The notes beneath the pieces were generated by a model. That model was given only the letters and a program-made list of their open reading frames with translations, was not told where the DNA came from and searched no databases. Shown here in pieces: positions 24,068 to 44,491 of a stretch of 64,000 nucleotides of DNA. The DNA comes from Kitasatospora kifunensis. GTDB taxonomy: Bacteria > Actinomycetota > Actinomycetes > Streptomycetales > Streptomycetaceae. Location of the stretch: NCBI RefSeq assembly GCF_014203855.1, contig NZ_JACHJV010000001.1:248001-312000 (forward strand), in the 5' to 3' direction. The translations under genes and the position numbers were made by a program. Every line of letters starts with the position of its first letter. Position 1 is the first letter of the stretch.

Positions 24068-26272
24068 ATGAGTCCCCGCGGCCACGCGCTGCATTCACCT
24101 CCCGTACCGCACGGAAACCGCTCCGCACGGCACCGCACCGCTTGGCACCGCACCACGGACCTGAGGGGGCTCGGCAGCTTGCCCGACACACCGCTACGCC
24201 CGTTGGGCATCGAAGGCATCGAGGACCTCGTCCGGGACTGCTGGGTCCGCGCCACGGACCCGGGCGGGCGGCGGCCCGACCGGGAGCTGCCGATCGTGGT
24301 GCTGCTGGGTCGGCACGGGAGCGGCAAGACCGCGGTGCTGCGGTACTTGGGGCGCCGGGCGGCCACCGCGCCCCAGGCCGGGCACGACTTCGCCAGCGGG
24401 CGGCTGCGGCCGCACGAGGTGGTGGCGCGCCTGGCGTTCCGGCTCGCGCTCACCTCTCGCCGGCTGCACTTCCCGCGCCTGACCCACGGGTTGATCGCCG
24501 TCGACCCGGACCTGCGGCTGGATGTGACCAGCCCGGACCGGGCCAGACGGCAACTCGAGAAGCGGATGCACGAGGCGCGGCAGATCAGTTCGGGGCTGCT
24601 CGGCGACGCGCTGTCGGAGGGCGTGGGGCTGCTCAACGACCTGGGCGTGATCCCGGTGCCCGGGGCCGGGCTGATGGCCGCGGTGCTCTTTCGCGGCATC
24701 GGCCCCCGCCTGCTCAACTCGGTCTCGCGATCCGGCCTGGAGTGGTACGGCGGCGGCAACGGGTCGGCGCCGCTGGACGCCCTGATCGCGCTCAACGAGC
24801 GTGGCCGCAGCGAGGACCCCGCTGATCAGGAGCAGGTGGACCGGCTGCTCTGCGCGGCCTTCCTGGCCGACCTGCGGGCCGCCTACCGGCGGCGCGGCAC
24901 ACCGGGGCGCGACCGCAACTGCCTGGTGGTGCTGGACAACATCGACCATGGCGGCGGCACCCGGTTCCTCGGGATGCTGCTCGAGGTGCGCCAGGCGCAG
25001 GACCGGCGGGACGGGGGCGACGGCGACCCCCTGCTCACGGTGGCCAGCGCCTCGACCGCGCGCGCCGTGCCGGGCCCGTTCGACCCCGGACCGGCCGGGC
25101 TGCGGATCCGCGCGCCGCACCAGGCCTCGTACGCCGACTGGCGGGCCGGCATACCGCAGGCGCCGGCCGACTCCTCCTGGAACTGGTATGCGGTCCAGTT
25201 ACCGGATCTGACGGCAGGTCAGGTATCCCGGCTGGCCGAGGGGATCGCCCCCCGACTGCCCGAGGCGACGCCGCTGGTGCACCGGCTGACCTACGGGCAC
25301 CCGTGGAGCGTGCTGCGGATGCAGCGGGCCGCCGCCCGGATGATCGACCGCCCGGACGCGGACGTGCGGCTGCGCGGCATCCTCGACTCCGGGCCGCTGG
25401 TCCAGGACCTCGCCGAGGCGATGCCCCAGGCGCCCCGCATGACGCTCCGTCAGGATGCCCTGCACTACCTGCTGCAGGGCCTGGAGGACGATCAACTGGC
25501 CGGTCTGGTCAGCTGCGCGGCCTCCCGGGACATGGAGTCGGCGGTCAACTCCCCGCTGCTGGCCGACTTCTCGCCGCGGATCCGGGAGACCCTGCTGGAG
25601 GAGACGGCACAACGCCTCTGGCTGGTCACCCCGTTGACCGAGGACGCCGGCACCCGCGGCGGCCGCGGCTCGCACTACCTGCCCGCCACCGGCCGGACCG
25701 CCCACCCACACCCGCTGCCCGACGCGCTCGTGCTGCAGCCGTGGCTCTCGCTCCTGCTGCTGCGCGAGTTGGCCGCCCGCCCGGCCGAGGGACCCTACCC
25801 CGACTGGGAGAGCGCCCATCAGCGGCTGCACGCCTGGCACGCGGCGCGCCGCCCGGCCCACCTGCTGAACACCCACTACCACCAACTCGCGCTCGGCCAG
25901 GTCGAGGAGGTCATCGCCCACCTGGAACTGCGGCTGCACACCCTGCCCACCGAGGCGTGGCTGTACGAGCTGTACGCGATCACCGCCGCCCCGCAGCGCG
26001 ATCCGGTGGACGCCTCCGTCTCCGCCTCCGAGCGGGCCGACCGGCTCGCCCGCGAGCTCGCCCCCGACGCCTTCCGGCACCACCGGGCACTGGCACTGCT
26101 GGTCACCGCGCTGTGGCTGGCCGTCGATCCGCGCAACCGGCTGCCGAACGCGCGCCCGGAGCTCAACTTCACCATCAGCGCCTCCTTTCGGGACCTGGCC
26201 TGGCACACCGACGACGCGAACAGCGCCGTCCTGCGCTCCGAGGCCGCCCGCTTCGAGATCCACTCGGCCTAG
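24068..26272 (+). CDS. large P-loop NTPase (STAND/AAA-like)
   Basis: 734 residues. Walker A is LLGRHGSGKTAVL (about residues 79-91) and Walker B NCLVVLDNIDHGG (about 280-292). Between them are Arg-rich helices (RARRQLEKRMHEAR) and a hydrophobic patch (GAGLMAAVLFRGIG) that may dip into the membrane. The C-terminal half is helical and TPR-like. ATG 24068 chosen; a longer in-frame start 39 bp upstream is possible. It is transcribed with the receptor gene downstream, separated only by a long-palindrome element. No defence or signalling domain is recognised with certainty. Confidence 0.7.
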   Translation: MSPRGHALHSPPVPHGNRSARHRTAWHRTTDLRGLGSLPDTPLRPLGIEGIEDLVRDCWVRATDPGGRRPDRELPIVVLLGRHGSGKTAVLRYLGRRAATAPQAGHDFASGRLRPHEVVARLAFRLALTSRRLHFPRLTHGLIAVDPDLRLDVTSPDRARRQLEKRMHEARQISSGLLGDALSEGVGLLNDLGVIPVPGAGLMAAVLFRGIGPRLLNSVSRSGLEWYGGGNGSAPLDALIALNERGRSEDPADQEQVDRLLCAAFLADLRAAYRRRGTPGRDRNCLVVLDNIDHGGGTRFLGMLLEVRQAQDRRDGGDGDPLLTVASASTARAVPGPFDPGPAGLRIRAPHQASYADWRAGIPQAPADSSWNWYAVQLPDLTAGQVSRLAEGIAPRLPEATPLVHRLTYGHPWSVLRMQRAAARMIDRPDADVRLRGILDSGPLVQDLAEAMPQAPRMTLRQDALHYLLQGLEDDQLAGLVSCAASRDMESAVNSPLLADFSPRIRETLLEETAQRLWLVTPLTEDAGTRGGRGSHYLPATGRTAHPHPLPDALVLQPWLSLLLLRELAARPAEGPYPDWESAHQRLHAWHAARRPAHLLNTHYHQLALGQVEEVIAHLELRLHTLPTEAWLYELYAITAAPQRDPVDASVSASERADRLARELAPDAFRHHRALALLVTALWLAVDPRNRLPNARPELNFTISASFRDLAWHTDDANSAVLRSEAARFEIHSA

Positions 26273-26434
26273 GAGCCTGGATGCATACCTGTGCCGGGCC
26301 TGCGACGCCTGGCACGCACGCTCGCTGTGTTGCCGAAACGCCCAAGTAGCTCCGCTACGAGGGCGCTCCGGCGCCTTGCGATCGCACGCACCAGACGCCG
26401 CAGGCTGATCCGGCACAGGTATACATCCAGGCTC
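26273..26434. mobile_element. 162-bp MITE-like long palindrome
   Basis: The two ends match as 25-bp inverted repeats with one mismatch: GAGCCTGGATGCATACCTG at the left, complementary to the right end at 26410-26434. The inner parts continue to pair imperfectly (GCCTGCGACGCCTGG with the CCAGACGCCGCAGGC side) down to the tip GTAGC-TCC-GCTAC. The whole forms one long hairpin. It begins directly after the NTPase stop and ends 24 bp before the receptor start. No ORF or clear target duplication is seen. It looks like a non-autonomous palindromic element; a very long terminator or processing hairpin is the alternative. Confidence 0.6.
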
Positions 26435-26458
26435 TCAGAGCGACCGGAGGTCCAGCAC

Positions 26459-27997
26459 GTGCACCTGTTCTCCCGTTCCGGTTCCGCCGACCCCAACACC
26501 GAACCCTGGGACCCACCGCGCCCCTGGTGGCGCGGCTGGCAAGGGCTCACCGCCCTGGTGGCCGTGCTCGCCCTGCTCGGCGGCGGCCTGTACGCGTTGC
26601 TCCAGCCCCCGGGCACCGGGTGCGCCACCGGGGTGGCCCGTCGCGGCCCCGACCACGTCTGCGTGGGCCTGAGCAACGGCTCCTTCCCGTTCACCACCGA
26701 CCTGGCGCAGCTCTCCGGCCTGGTCCAGGCCGAGAACCAGCGAGTGCTGGACGCGGCGGCCAAGCCGGGCGGCGCGCCCTGGGTCAGCGTCGTCTACCTG
26801 CTGCCGATGCTCCCCAGTGAGGACAGCACCAACACCGCCGACTCGATGCGGCACGAGCTGGAAGGCGCCTACACCGCCCAGTGGGAGGCCAACCACAGCC
26901 ACTCCTACGGCGATTCGCCGCAGATCCGGCTGCTGCTCGCGAACCCCGGCGGCTACGACGCCCAGCGCACCTACACCCTCGACCAGATCGAGGCCCAGCG
27001 CACCGCCCAGCACATCGTGGCGGTCGCCGGCCTGGGCACCAGCACGGCGGCCACCCGCGCCTCGATCCTGCGGCTGACCCAGGAGAACATCGCCGCCTTC
27101 GGCTCGGTGATCACCGCCGACGACCTGTCCGACATCCCCGGCCTGGTGCGGGTGGCGCCGCCGAACGCCGACGAGGCGGCGGCCGCCGCGGCCTACCTCA
27201 CCAAGGACCACCCGGGCGCCAAGGTCCTGCTGGTCCAGGACCGCAAGGCCGGCGACCTGTACAGCAGCACCCTGGCCGACCAGTTCGGCAAGAGCTACCC
27301 GGCCGGGCAGCTGGTCCAGCAGCCGATGGAGTACGACTCCTCCAAGTCGGACGTGTCGACCTACTTCACCCAGCAGATGGCCAACGTCTGCCTGGCCGAC
27401 CCGGACGTCATCTTCTTCGCCGGCCGGGGCATCGACCTGCCGCGCTTCCTGGCGCCGCTCTCGAAGCGGTACTGCGCGCAGAAGACGCTGACCGTGATCA
27501 GCGGTGACGACGCCTCCCAGGTGGAGCAGTCGGCGGGCATCAGCGACGTCAAGGAGGCGCTGCGGCTGGGCAACATCAAGCTGCTCTACACCGGGCTGGC
27601 CCACCCCGACGCCTGGACGCTGCGCCCGCAGTCCTACTCCCCCACCGCGATCGCGCCGTTCCTGGCCGGCGGCGAGTTCGTCAACGCCTTCCCGCACGAG
27701 TCGCTGGCGGACGGTCAGGCGATCATGGGCCACGACGCGATGCTGACCGCGGTCTCGGCGATCCGGGACGCGGCCCTGGGCGGCAACGACCAGGTCAGCG
27801 GGCAGGACGTGGTGCAGATGCTCACCGCGCTCTACGGCGCGAGCGCGGTCTCCGGGGCCAGCGGGCTCATCTCGCTGGACTCGCACGGGAATCCGGTGAA
27901 CAAGGCGCTCCCGATCGTCGAGCTGAGCCCGGACGGCCAGGTGCGCACCGTCGCGGTCTCCTCGCGGACCGGGACGCCCTCGGACTGGCACCCGTGA
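26459..27997 (+). CDS. membrane-anchored periplasmic-binding-type receptor
   Basis: 512 residues from GTG 26459 with CGGAGG 8 bp upstream. A cytoplasmic start (MHLFSRSGSADPNTEPW) and one membrane span (about 32-50, ALVAVLALLGGGLYALL) precede an extracytoplasmic domain. That domain has the type 1 periplasmic-binding fold: VGLSNGSFPF at the start, then alternating strands such as IVAVAGLGTSTA and AKVLLVQDRKAG. No lipobox. Found in Streptomyces beside P-loop NTPase genes, as here; a sensor for a small molecule is inferred. The ligand is unknown. Confidence 0.75.
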   Translation: MHLFSRSGSADPNTEPWDPPRPWWRGWQGLTALVAVLALLGGGLYALLQPPGTGCATGVARRGPDHVCVGLSNGSFPFTTDLAQLSGLVQAENQRVLDAAAKPGGAPWVSVVYLLPMLPSEDSTNTADSMRHELEGAYTAQWEANHSHSYGDSPQIRLLLANPGGYDAQRTYTLDQIEAQRTAQHIVAVAGLGTSTAATRASILRLTQENIAAFGSVITADDLSDIPGLVRVAPPNADEAAAAAAYLTKDHPGAKVLLVQDRKAGDLYSSTLADQFGKSYPAGQLVQQPMEYDSSKSDVSTYFTQQMANVCLADPDVIFFAGRGIDLPRFLAPLSKRYCAQKTLTVISGDDASQVEQSAGISDVKEALRLGNIKLLYTGLAHPDAWTLRPQSYSPTAIAPFLAGGEFVNAFPHESLADGQAIMGHDAMLTAVSAIRDAALGGNDQVSGQDVVQMLTALYGASAVSGASGLISLDSHGNPVNKALPIVELSPDGQVRTVAVSSRTGTPSDWHP

Positions 27998-28008
27998 CGC
28001 CCGTCACC

Positions 28009-28043
28009 GACGGCGGACCGGTCGGCCCGGCCGGTCCGCCGTC
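28009..28043 (+). terminator. perfect 13-bp hairpin after receptor gene
   Basis: GACGGCGGACCGG (28009-28021) pairs with CCGGTCCGCCGTC (28031-28043), 11 bp after the stop. Confidence 0.8.
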
Positions 28044-28064
28044 AGTCCTTTGGCCAGTGCGCCG

Positions 28065-28724
28065 TCAGTCCGCCGCCACCTGGTCGACCGCGCCGAGCAC
28101 CGAGGCCACCACGCTCACGCACCCGAGCAGCGCCTGCGCCGATGACCAGCCGCCGGCCCGCCAGAGCAGCAGGTCGCTGCCCTCGGTCCGCCAGCTGCAC
28201 GGCTCGGGGGCGGCCAGCAGCTCCCGGGCTCCCTCGGCCGAGAACACCGTCAAGGCGGCGTGCGGATCGGAGGTGTAGGCCCGGTAGCGGCCCTCGAAGG
28301 CCGCCTCACCGGTGCGGGCCAGGCCTTCGGGCATCGGCTCGATCACCCGCACGGAGTGGAACACCGGCTCGTGCCGCACCTCGACCGGCGCCAGCGGATG
28401 GGGCATCGCCACCAGGACGACCCCGTACACGTGCGTCGAACCGTTCTCCCGGCAGGTGTAGGTCGCCGCGCTGACCGGCAGTGCGCCGAGTGTTCCGGAC
28501 ACCTGATCGGTCAGCCGGTGGGCCGAACCGTAGTGGAACGGCGGCCCGGCCAGCGGCAGTTGCCCGAGCGCCGAGGTGGGGCTCGGGGCGAAGTCATGGC
28601 GGACGGTCAACTCCCGGGCGGTGGTTGCCGCGCGGCGCCGCTCCTGGAAGGGGCCGAAACGCGGAGCGCCGAGCACCAGCGCGACCAGGCCGAGGAAGAA
28701 CACGATCGGGACGATGTCGCCCAT
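28065..28724 (-). CDS. single-span membrane-anchored protein, unknown
   Basis: 219 residues from ATG 28724, GGAGG 4 bp upstream. An N-terminal span (IVPIVFFLGLVALVLGA) is followed by a soluble, probably extracytoplasmic domain with paired beta strands and Cys at about residues 97 and 198. No family is recognised. It reads in the same direction as the NRPS operon that ends at 28881, 156 bp upstream, but that gap looks like a separate promoter region. Confidence 0.6.
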   Translation of the reverse strand: MGDIVPIVFFLGLVALVLGAPRFGPFQERRRAATTARELTVRHDFAPSPTSALGQLPLAGPPFHYGSAHRLTDQVSGTLGALPVSAATYTCRENGSTHVYGVVLVAMPHPLAPVEVRHEPVFHSVRVIEPMPEGLARTGEAAFEGRYRAYTSDPHAALTVFSAEGARELLAAPEPCSWRTEGSDLLLWRAGGWSSAQALLGCVSVVASVLGAVDQVAAD

Positions 28725-28880
28725 GACGCCTCCGGATTGACGCAGAGTCAGAGGCGCGTGCCACCAGGGCACACGCCACCTTCACGCCGACCAGTCTTCC
28801 CGGCACACCGCTACTGACGGTACTCGTACAAGAACGAAATACAAGGGGCTCTCATCAACGGGGTCCGCACGAGCCGGATC

Positions 28881-29477
28881 TCACCGCCCGCACGCGGGGG
28901 CGAGCGCGGTGCCCAGGCGGAGCAGCTCACCCACCGCCTGGTCGATCCGGGCCGTCAGCGCCGCCAGGGCCGCCGGTTCCGTCAAGTCGGCACGCTGCGC
29001 GACCAGGTGGGTGGGAACGGCCCAGCCGCCGAGCGCGCGGACCACCGCACGCAGGTGGTCGCAGGCGCCGGCCGCGTTGTGCAGGCTGCTCGCGGTGGAG
29101 GCCAGCAGGACCGGCCGGTCGGCGAGGGCGGCGTCCGGCAGGTGATCCAGGGTGTTCTTGAGCGCGCCCGAGAAGCTGCCGTGCTGGACCGGGGTGACGA
29201 GCACCAGTGCGTCGGCCGCGGCCACCTCCTTGCACAGGTGGGCCACCGCGGGAGCCTGGTGCAGGCGACCGTCGGCGTAGCGGTCAGGGTCGAGCACGGG
29301 CAGGGCGAGCAGCGAGCGGTCCAGCTCGCCGGTGGTCACCCGGCCGGTGCGCCCGGTCCGTTCGCCGATCGACGCGGCCCGTTCGCCGGTCAGGGCGGCC
29401 CGTTCGCCGATCAGGGCGGTCAGGCGTCGGCAGCTGGAGAGCTCGGCCGTGGTCCCGGCGATCAGCAGCAGGTTCAC
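28881..29477 (-). CDS. NAD(P)H-dependent FMN reductase
   Basis: 198 residues, GTG start overlapping the upstream monooxygenase stop by 4 nt. The flavodoxin-like fold shows the FMN loop LLIAGTTAELSSCRRL and VLVTPVQHGSFSGALKNTLD, and LLASTASSLHN near the second flavin contact. It should supply reduced FMN to the luciferase-like enzyme made just before it. The segment around residues 21-45 (GERAA repeats) comes from a 21-bp tandem repeat. Last gene of the operon. Confidence 0.85.
   Translation of the reverse strand: MNLLLIAGTTAELSSCRRLTALIGERAALTGERAASIGERTGRTGRVTTGELDRSLLALPVLDPDRYADGRLHQAPAVAHLCKEVAAADALVLVTPVQHGSFSGALKNTLDHLPDAALADRPVLLASTASSLHNAAGACDHLRAVVRALGGWAVPTHLVAQRADLTEPAALAALTARIDQAVGELLRLGTALAPACGR
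29355..29417. repeat. 3 x 21-bp in-frame tandem repeat
   Basis: Three 21-bp units (type GGCCCGTTCGCCGGTCAGGGC) encode IGERAAL/TGERAAS-like heptads in the FMN reductase. Confidence 0.85.
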
Positions 29478-30529
29478 GACCCGGCCTCGCGGGCGGACCA
29501 GGCGTCCTTCAGCAGGGCCAGGTGGTCCAGCGCGGCGAGCACCTGATCGGTGTCCACGCCGAAGTCGATCAGGCAGGCCACCTCGTCGACGCCGAGCACG
29601 GTCAGCCGCTCCAGGGTGCGCAGCCCGTCCTCCACGGTGCCGAACAGCCCACCGGTGTCGAAGTACCGGTCGAAGGAGCGCTCGACCAGGAACTCCAGGT
29701 CTTCCGGATCGAGTTCGTCCGGATCGACGCCGGGCATGATGTCCCCGGCCGCCTTCATGATCAGGCTGATCGAGCTGCGGATGTACTCGGTGAACGGCCG
29801 GCGGACCGTCTCGCGCACCACCTCGCGATCGGCGCCCAGGAAGGTGTGCAGCATCAGCGCCACGTGTCCGGCCGCGCCCCGGGCGCCCTGCGGTCGGGCG
29901 CAGCGGTAGACCTCGATCTTCTTGGCCAGCTCGTCAAGGTCCTGGCCCAGCAGGTGGGTGAGCAGGCCAAGGCCCAGTTCGCCCGCCTGTTGGAAGGTCT
30001 GCGGGCTGCCCGCGCTGGTCAGCCAGAGAGGCAACTCGGGCTGGACGGGTGCCGGGTAGGACCGCACGGCCACCGGCTTGCCGTCGCTGTCCGGCAGTTC
30101 GACGCTCTCCTGCCGCCACAGGCGCCGAACGGTCTCGATCGTCTCCAGCAGGATCTCGCGTCGGCGGACGTAGTTCTCCGGGCGCAGCACGAAGTCCTCG
30201 GCGTGCCAGCCCGGTGCGAAGGAGAGGCCGACCCGCCCGTTGGAGAGGTTGTCGACCACCGACCACTCCTCGGCGATGCGGACCGGGTGGTGCAGTGGGC
30301 CGACCACGCTGCCGGCCCGGATCGCCACCCGCTCGGTGGTCGCGGCCAGCGCGGCTGCGGTCACCGCCGGGTTCGGGTAGAGGCCGCCGAACTCATGGAA
30401 GTGCCGCTCGGGCGTCCAGACGGCGCTGAAGCCGTGGGTGTCGGCGAACCTCGCCCCGTCCAGTAGCAGCCGGTACTGCTCCCGGCCCGTGCCCTGACCG
30501 TCGGCGAAGTAGAAGAGACTGAACTCCAC
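29474..30529 (-). CDS. luciferase-like monooxygenase, MupA/Atu3671 type
   Basis: 351 residues from GTG 30529, with GAGGGGGG 7 bp upstream; an ATG 27 bp earlier overlaps the MFS stop (TGATG) and is the alternative. The N-terminus VEFSLFYFADG, the FSAVWTPERHFHEFGGLYPNP block and NGRVGLSFAPGW are typical of the MupA/Atu3671 branch of FMN-dependent monooxygenases, which recur in NRPS/PKS clusters. Followed by its FMN reductase. It probably hydroxylates a carbon or nitrogen of the peptide or a carrier-bound residue; the site is not predictable. Confidence 0.85.
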   Translation of the reverse strand: MEFSLFYFADGQGTGREQYRLLLDGARFADTHGFSAVWTPERHFHEFGGLYPNPAVTAAALAATTERVAIRAGSVVGPLHHPVRIAEEWSVVDNLSNGRVGLSFAPGWHAEDFVLRPENYVRRREILLETIETVRRLWRQESVELPDSDGKPVAVRSYPAPVQPELPLWLTSAGSPQTFQQAGELGLGLLTHLLGQDLDELAKKIEVYRCARPQGARGAAGHVALMLHTFLGADREVVRETVRRPFTEYIRSSISLIMKAAGDIMPGVDPDELDPEDLEFLVERSFDRYFDTGGLFGTVEDGLRTLERLTVLGVDEVACLIDFGVDTDQVLAALDHLALLKDAWSAREAGS

Positions 30530-30555
30530 TGTACTGCCCCCCTCTTGATGATCCA

Positions 30556-32019
30556 TCAGGCTCTGGAACCGGTGGGCTCCGATACTTCGTCGACCGTCGG
30601 CGGCGCCGGCTCCTCGACGGGATCCGGGCGCACCAGCAAGGTCACCAGGGCACCGGCGGCCAGTACGGCGACCGGCAGCAGGTAGGTCACCCGCACGGCG
30701 TGCGTCACGCCGCCGTGGCTCAGCTGGGCCTGGAGCAGGGCGGCCACCGAGGCGCTGCCGAGCAGGCTGCCGCAGAGCCTGGTGGTGTTGAACACTCCGG
30801 AGGCGGCGCCCGACATCTCCGGTGGAATCCTGGCGAAGGCCACCACGCCCGCCGGTGCGAAGGCGACCCCCATGCCCAGGCCCACGAAGAACAGCCCGGG
30901 CAGCAGTGCGGCCCAACCGGACTGCGTCCGGATCAGCCCGGCCAGCAGGCCGATGCCGGTGCCGAACAGCAGCAGCCCGGCCACCATCACGTACTTGCCG
31001 CCGAAGCGGTCGCAGAGCTTGCCCGAGTACGGCGCGACGAAGATCGACACCAGCGGGGCGGCGGCGATCAACAGGCCGGCCCGGAAGGCGCTGAACTTCT
31101 GCACCTCCTGCAGGTAGAGCGGGGTGAGCAGGAGCACGCCGCCCAGGCCGCAGGGCAGCACGCTCACCACGACGGCCATCACGGTGAAGTTGCGGTTGCG
31201 CAGGATGGTGAACGGCACCAGCGGGTCGCGCTCCTGGCGGCCCCGCTCGACCAGCAGGAAGACGCCGAGCAGCAGCACTCCGGCCGCGATCACCACCGGC
31301 GTGGTCAGCGGACCCAGCAGCGCACCCCAGTGGTGGGGCGGGCCCTCGATCAACCCGTAGACCACTCCCAGCATGCCCACGGTGAGCACCGCCGAGCCGA
31401 GCAGGTCGATCCGCCGTCGTCGGGCGCTCGCAAGGCGGGGCACCAGGAGCACCACCAGCACCGAACCGATCAACCCCACCGGGAGGTTGAGGTAGAAGAT
31501 CCCGCGCCAACCGAGCCAGCTGACCATGAGTCCGCCGAGGGTCGGCCCGGCGGCGGCCACGATGCCCGCGAAGGAGCCCCAGACGCCCAGCGCCGCTCCC
31601 CGGCGGTCGGCGGGGAACATCCGGGTGATGATCGCCATCGCCTGCGGCGTCTGCAGCGCACCACCGACGCCCTGGAACACCCGGGCGATGATGGCCTGTT
31701 CGGGCGTCTGCGCCGCACCGCAGGCCGCCGAGGCGAGCACGAACACCGCCAGGCCGATCAGGAAGATCCGCCGCGGTCCGAAGAGGTCGCCCAGCCGCCC
31801 GCCGGTCGCCAGCAGGACGGCGTAGGCGAGCAGGTAGGCGTTGATCATCCAGAGCACCTGGTCCATGCCCGCGTGCAGGCCGTGGGCGACCGAGGGCACC
31901 GCGACGTTCACCGCCGTGGTGTCCAGCAGGACCACGGCCTGGGTGAAGCAGACCGCGAACATCGCCGCCCAGGGCCCGCGCCGCCCGGTGGGCAGGGGCT
32001 GCTCGGCAACGGTGCTCAT
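30556..32019 (-). CDS. DHA2-family drug exporter (MFS)
   Basis: 487 residues, about 14 spans, start ATG overlapping the MbtH stop (ATGA). Motif C in span 5 ([21 protein letters not shown]) and motif A-like [12 protein letters not shown] are those of 14-span antiporters. In this position, between mbtH and the tailoring oxygenase, it most likely exports the peptide product and gives self-protection. The C-terminal tail is acidic and Pro-rich. Confidence 0.88.
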   Translation of the reverse strand: MSTVAEQPLPTGRRGPWAAMFAVCFTQAVVLLDTTAVNVAVPSVAHGLHAGMDQVLWMINAYLLAYAVLLATGGRLGDLFGPRRIFLIGLAVFVLASAACGAAQTPEQAIIARVFQGVGGALQTPQAMAIITRMFPADRRGAALGVWGSFAGIVAAAGPTLGGLMVSWLGWRGIFYLNLPVGLIGSVLVVLLVPRLASARRRRIDLLGSAVLTVGMLGVVYGLIEGPPHHWGALLGPLTTPVVIAAGVLLLGVFLLVERGRQERDPLVPFTILRNRNFTVMAVVVSVLPCGLGGVLLLTPLYLQEVQKFSAFRAGLLIAAAPLVSIFVAPYSGKLCDRFGGKYVMVAGLLLFGTGIGLLAGLIRTQSGWAALLPGLFFVGLGMGVAFAPAGVVAFARIPPEMSGAASGVFNTTRLCGSLLGSASVAALLQAQLSHGGVTHAVRVTYLLPVAVLAAGALVTLLVRPDPVEEPAPPTVDEVSEPTGSRA

Positions 32020-32236
32020 ACGCCCTCGGCCTCGGTCGCCGTGACCAGGCTGCGCGGGCGCAGATCGGTCCAGTTTGCCTCGATGTACTCCAGCGCCGCG
32101 GGTCGGGCGCCGGGGCCGAAGACGCCGAGCCAGCCGGCCGGGACGGCCAGGTCGGCCGGCCAGAGCGAGTGCTGGCCCTCCTCGTTGACCAGCACCAGGT
32201 AGCTGCCGTCGGCGTTCTCGAAGGGATTGGTACTCA

Positions 32237-32237
<1 letters not shown>
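32016..32237 (-). CDS. MbtH-family NRPS chaperone
   Basis: 73 residues. [10 protein letters not shown]...[10 protein letters not shown]...[13 protein letters not shown] matches the MbtH signature with its conserved Trp and Pro residues. The ATG at 32237 overlaps the NRPS stop by one base (TGATG), and AAAGGA lies 7 bp upstream. It binds the core of adenylation domains and is needed for their folding or activity; the four A domains just upstream in the operon are the expected partners. Confidence 0.93.
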
Positions 32238-44485
<12,248 letters not shown>

Positions 44486-44491
44486 CGGTCG

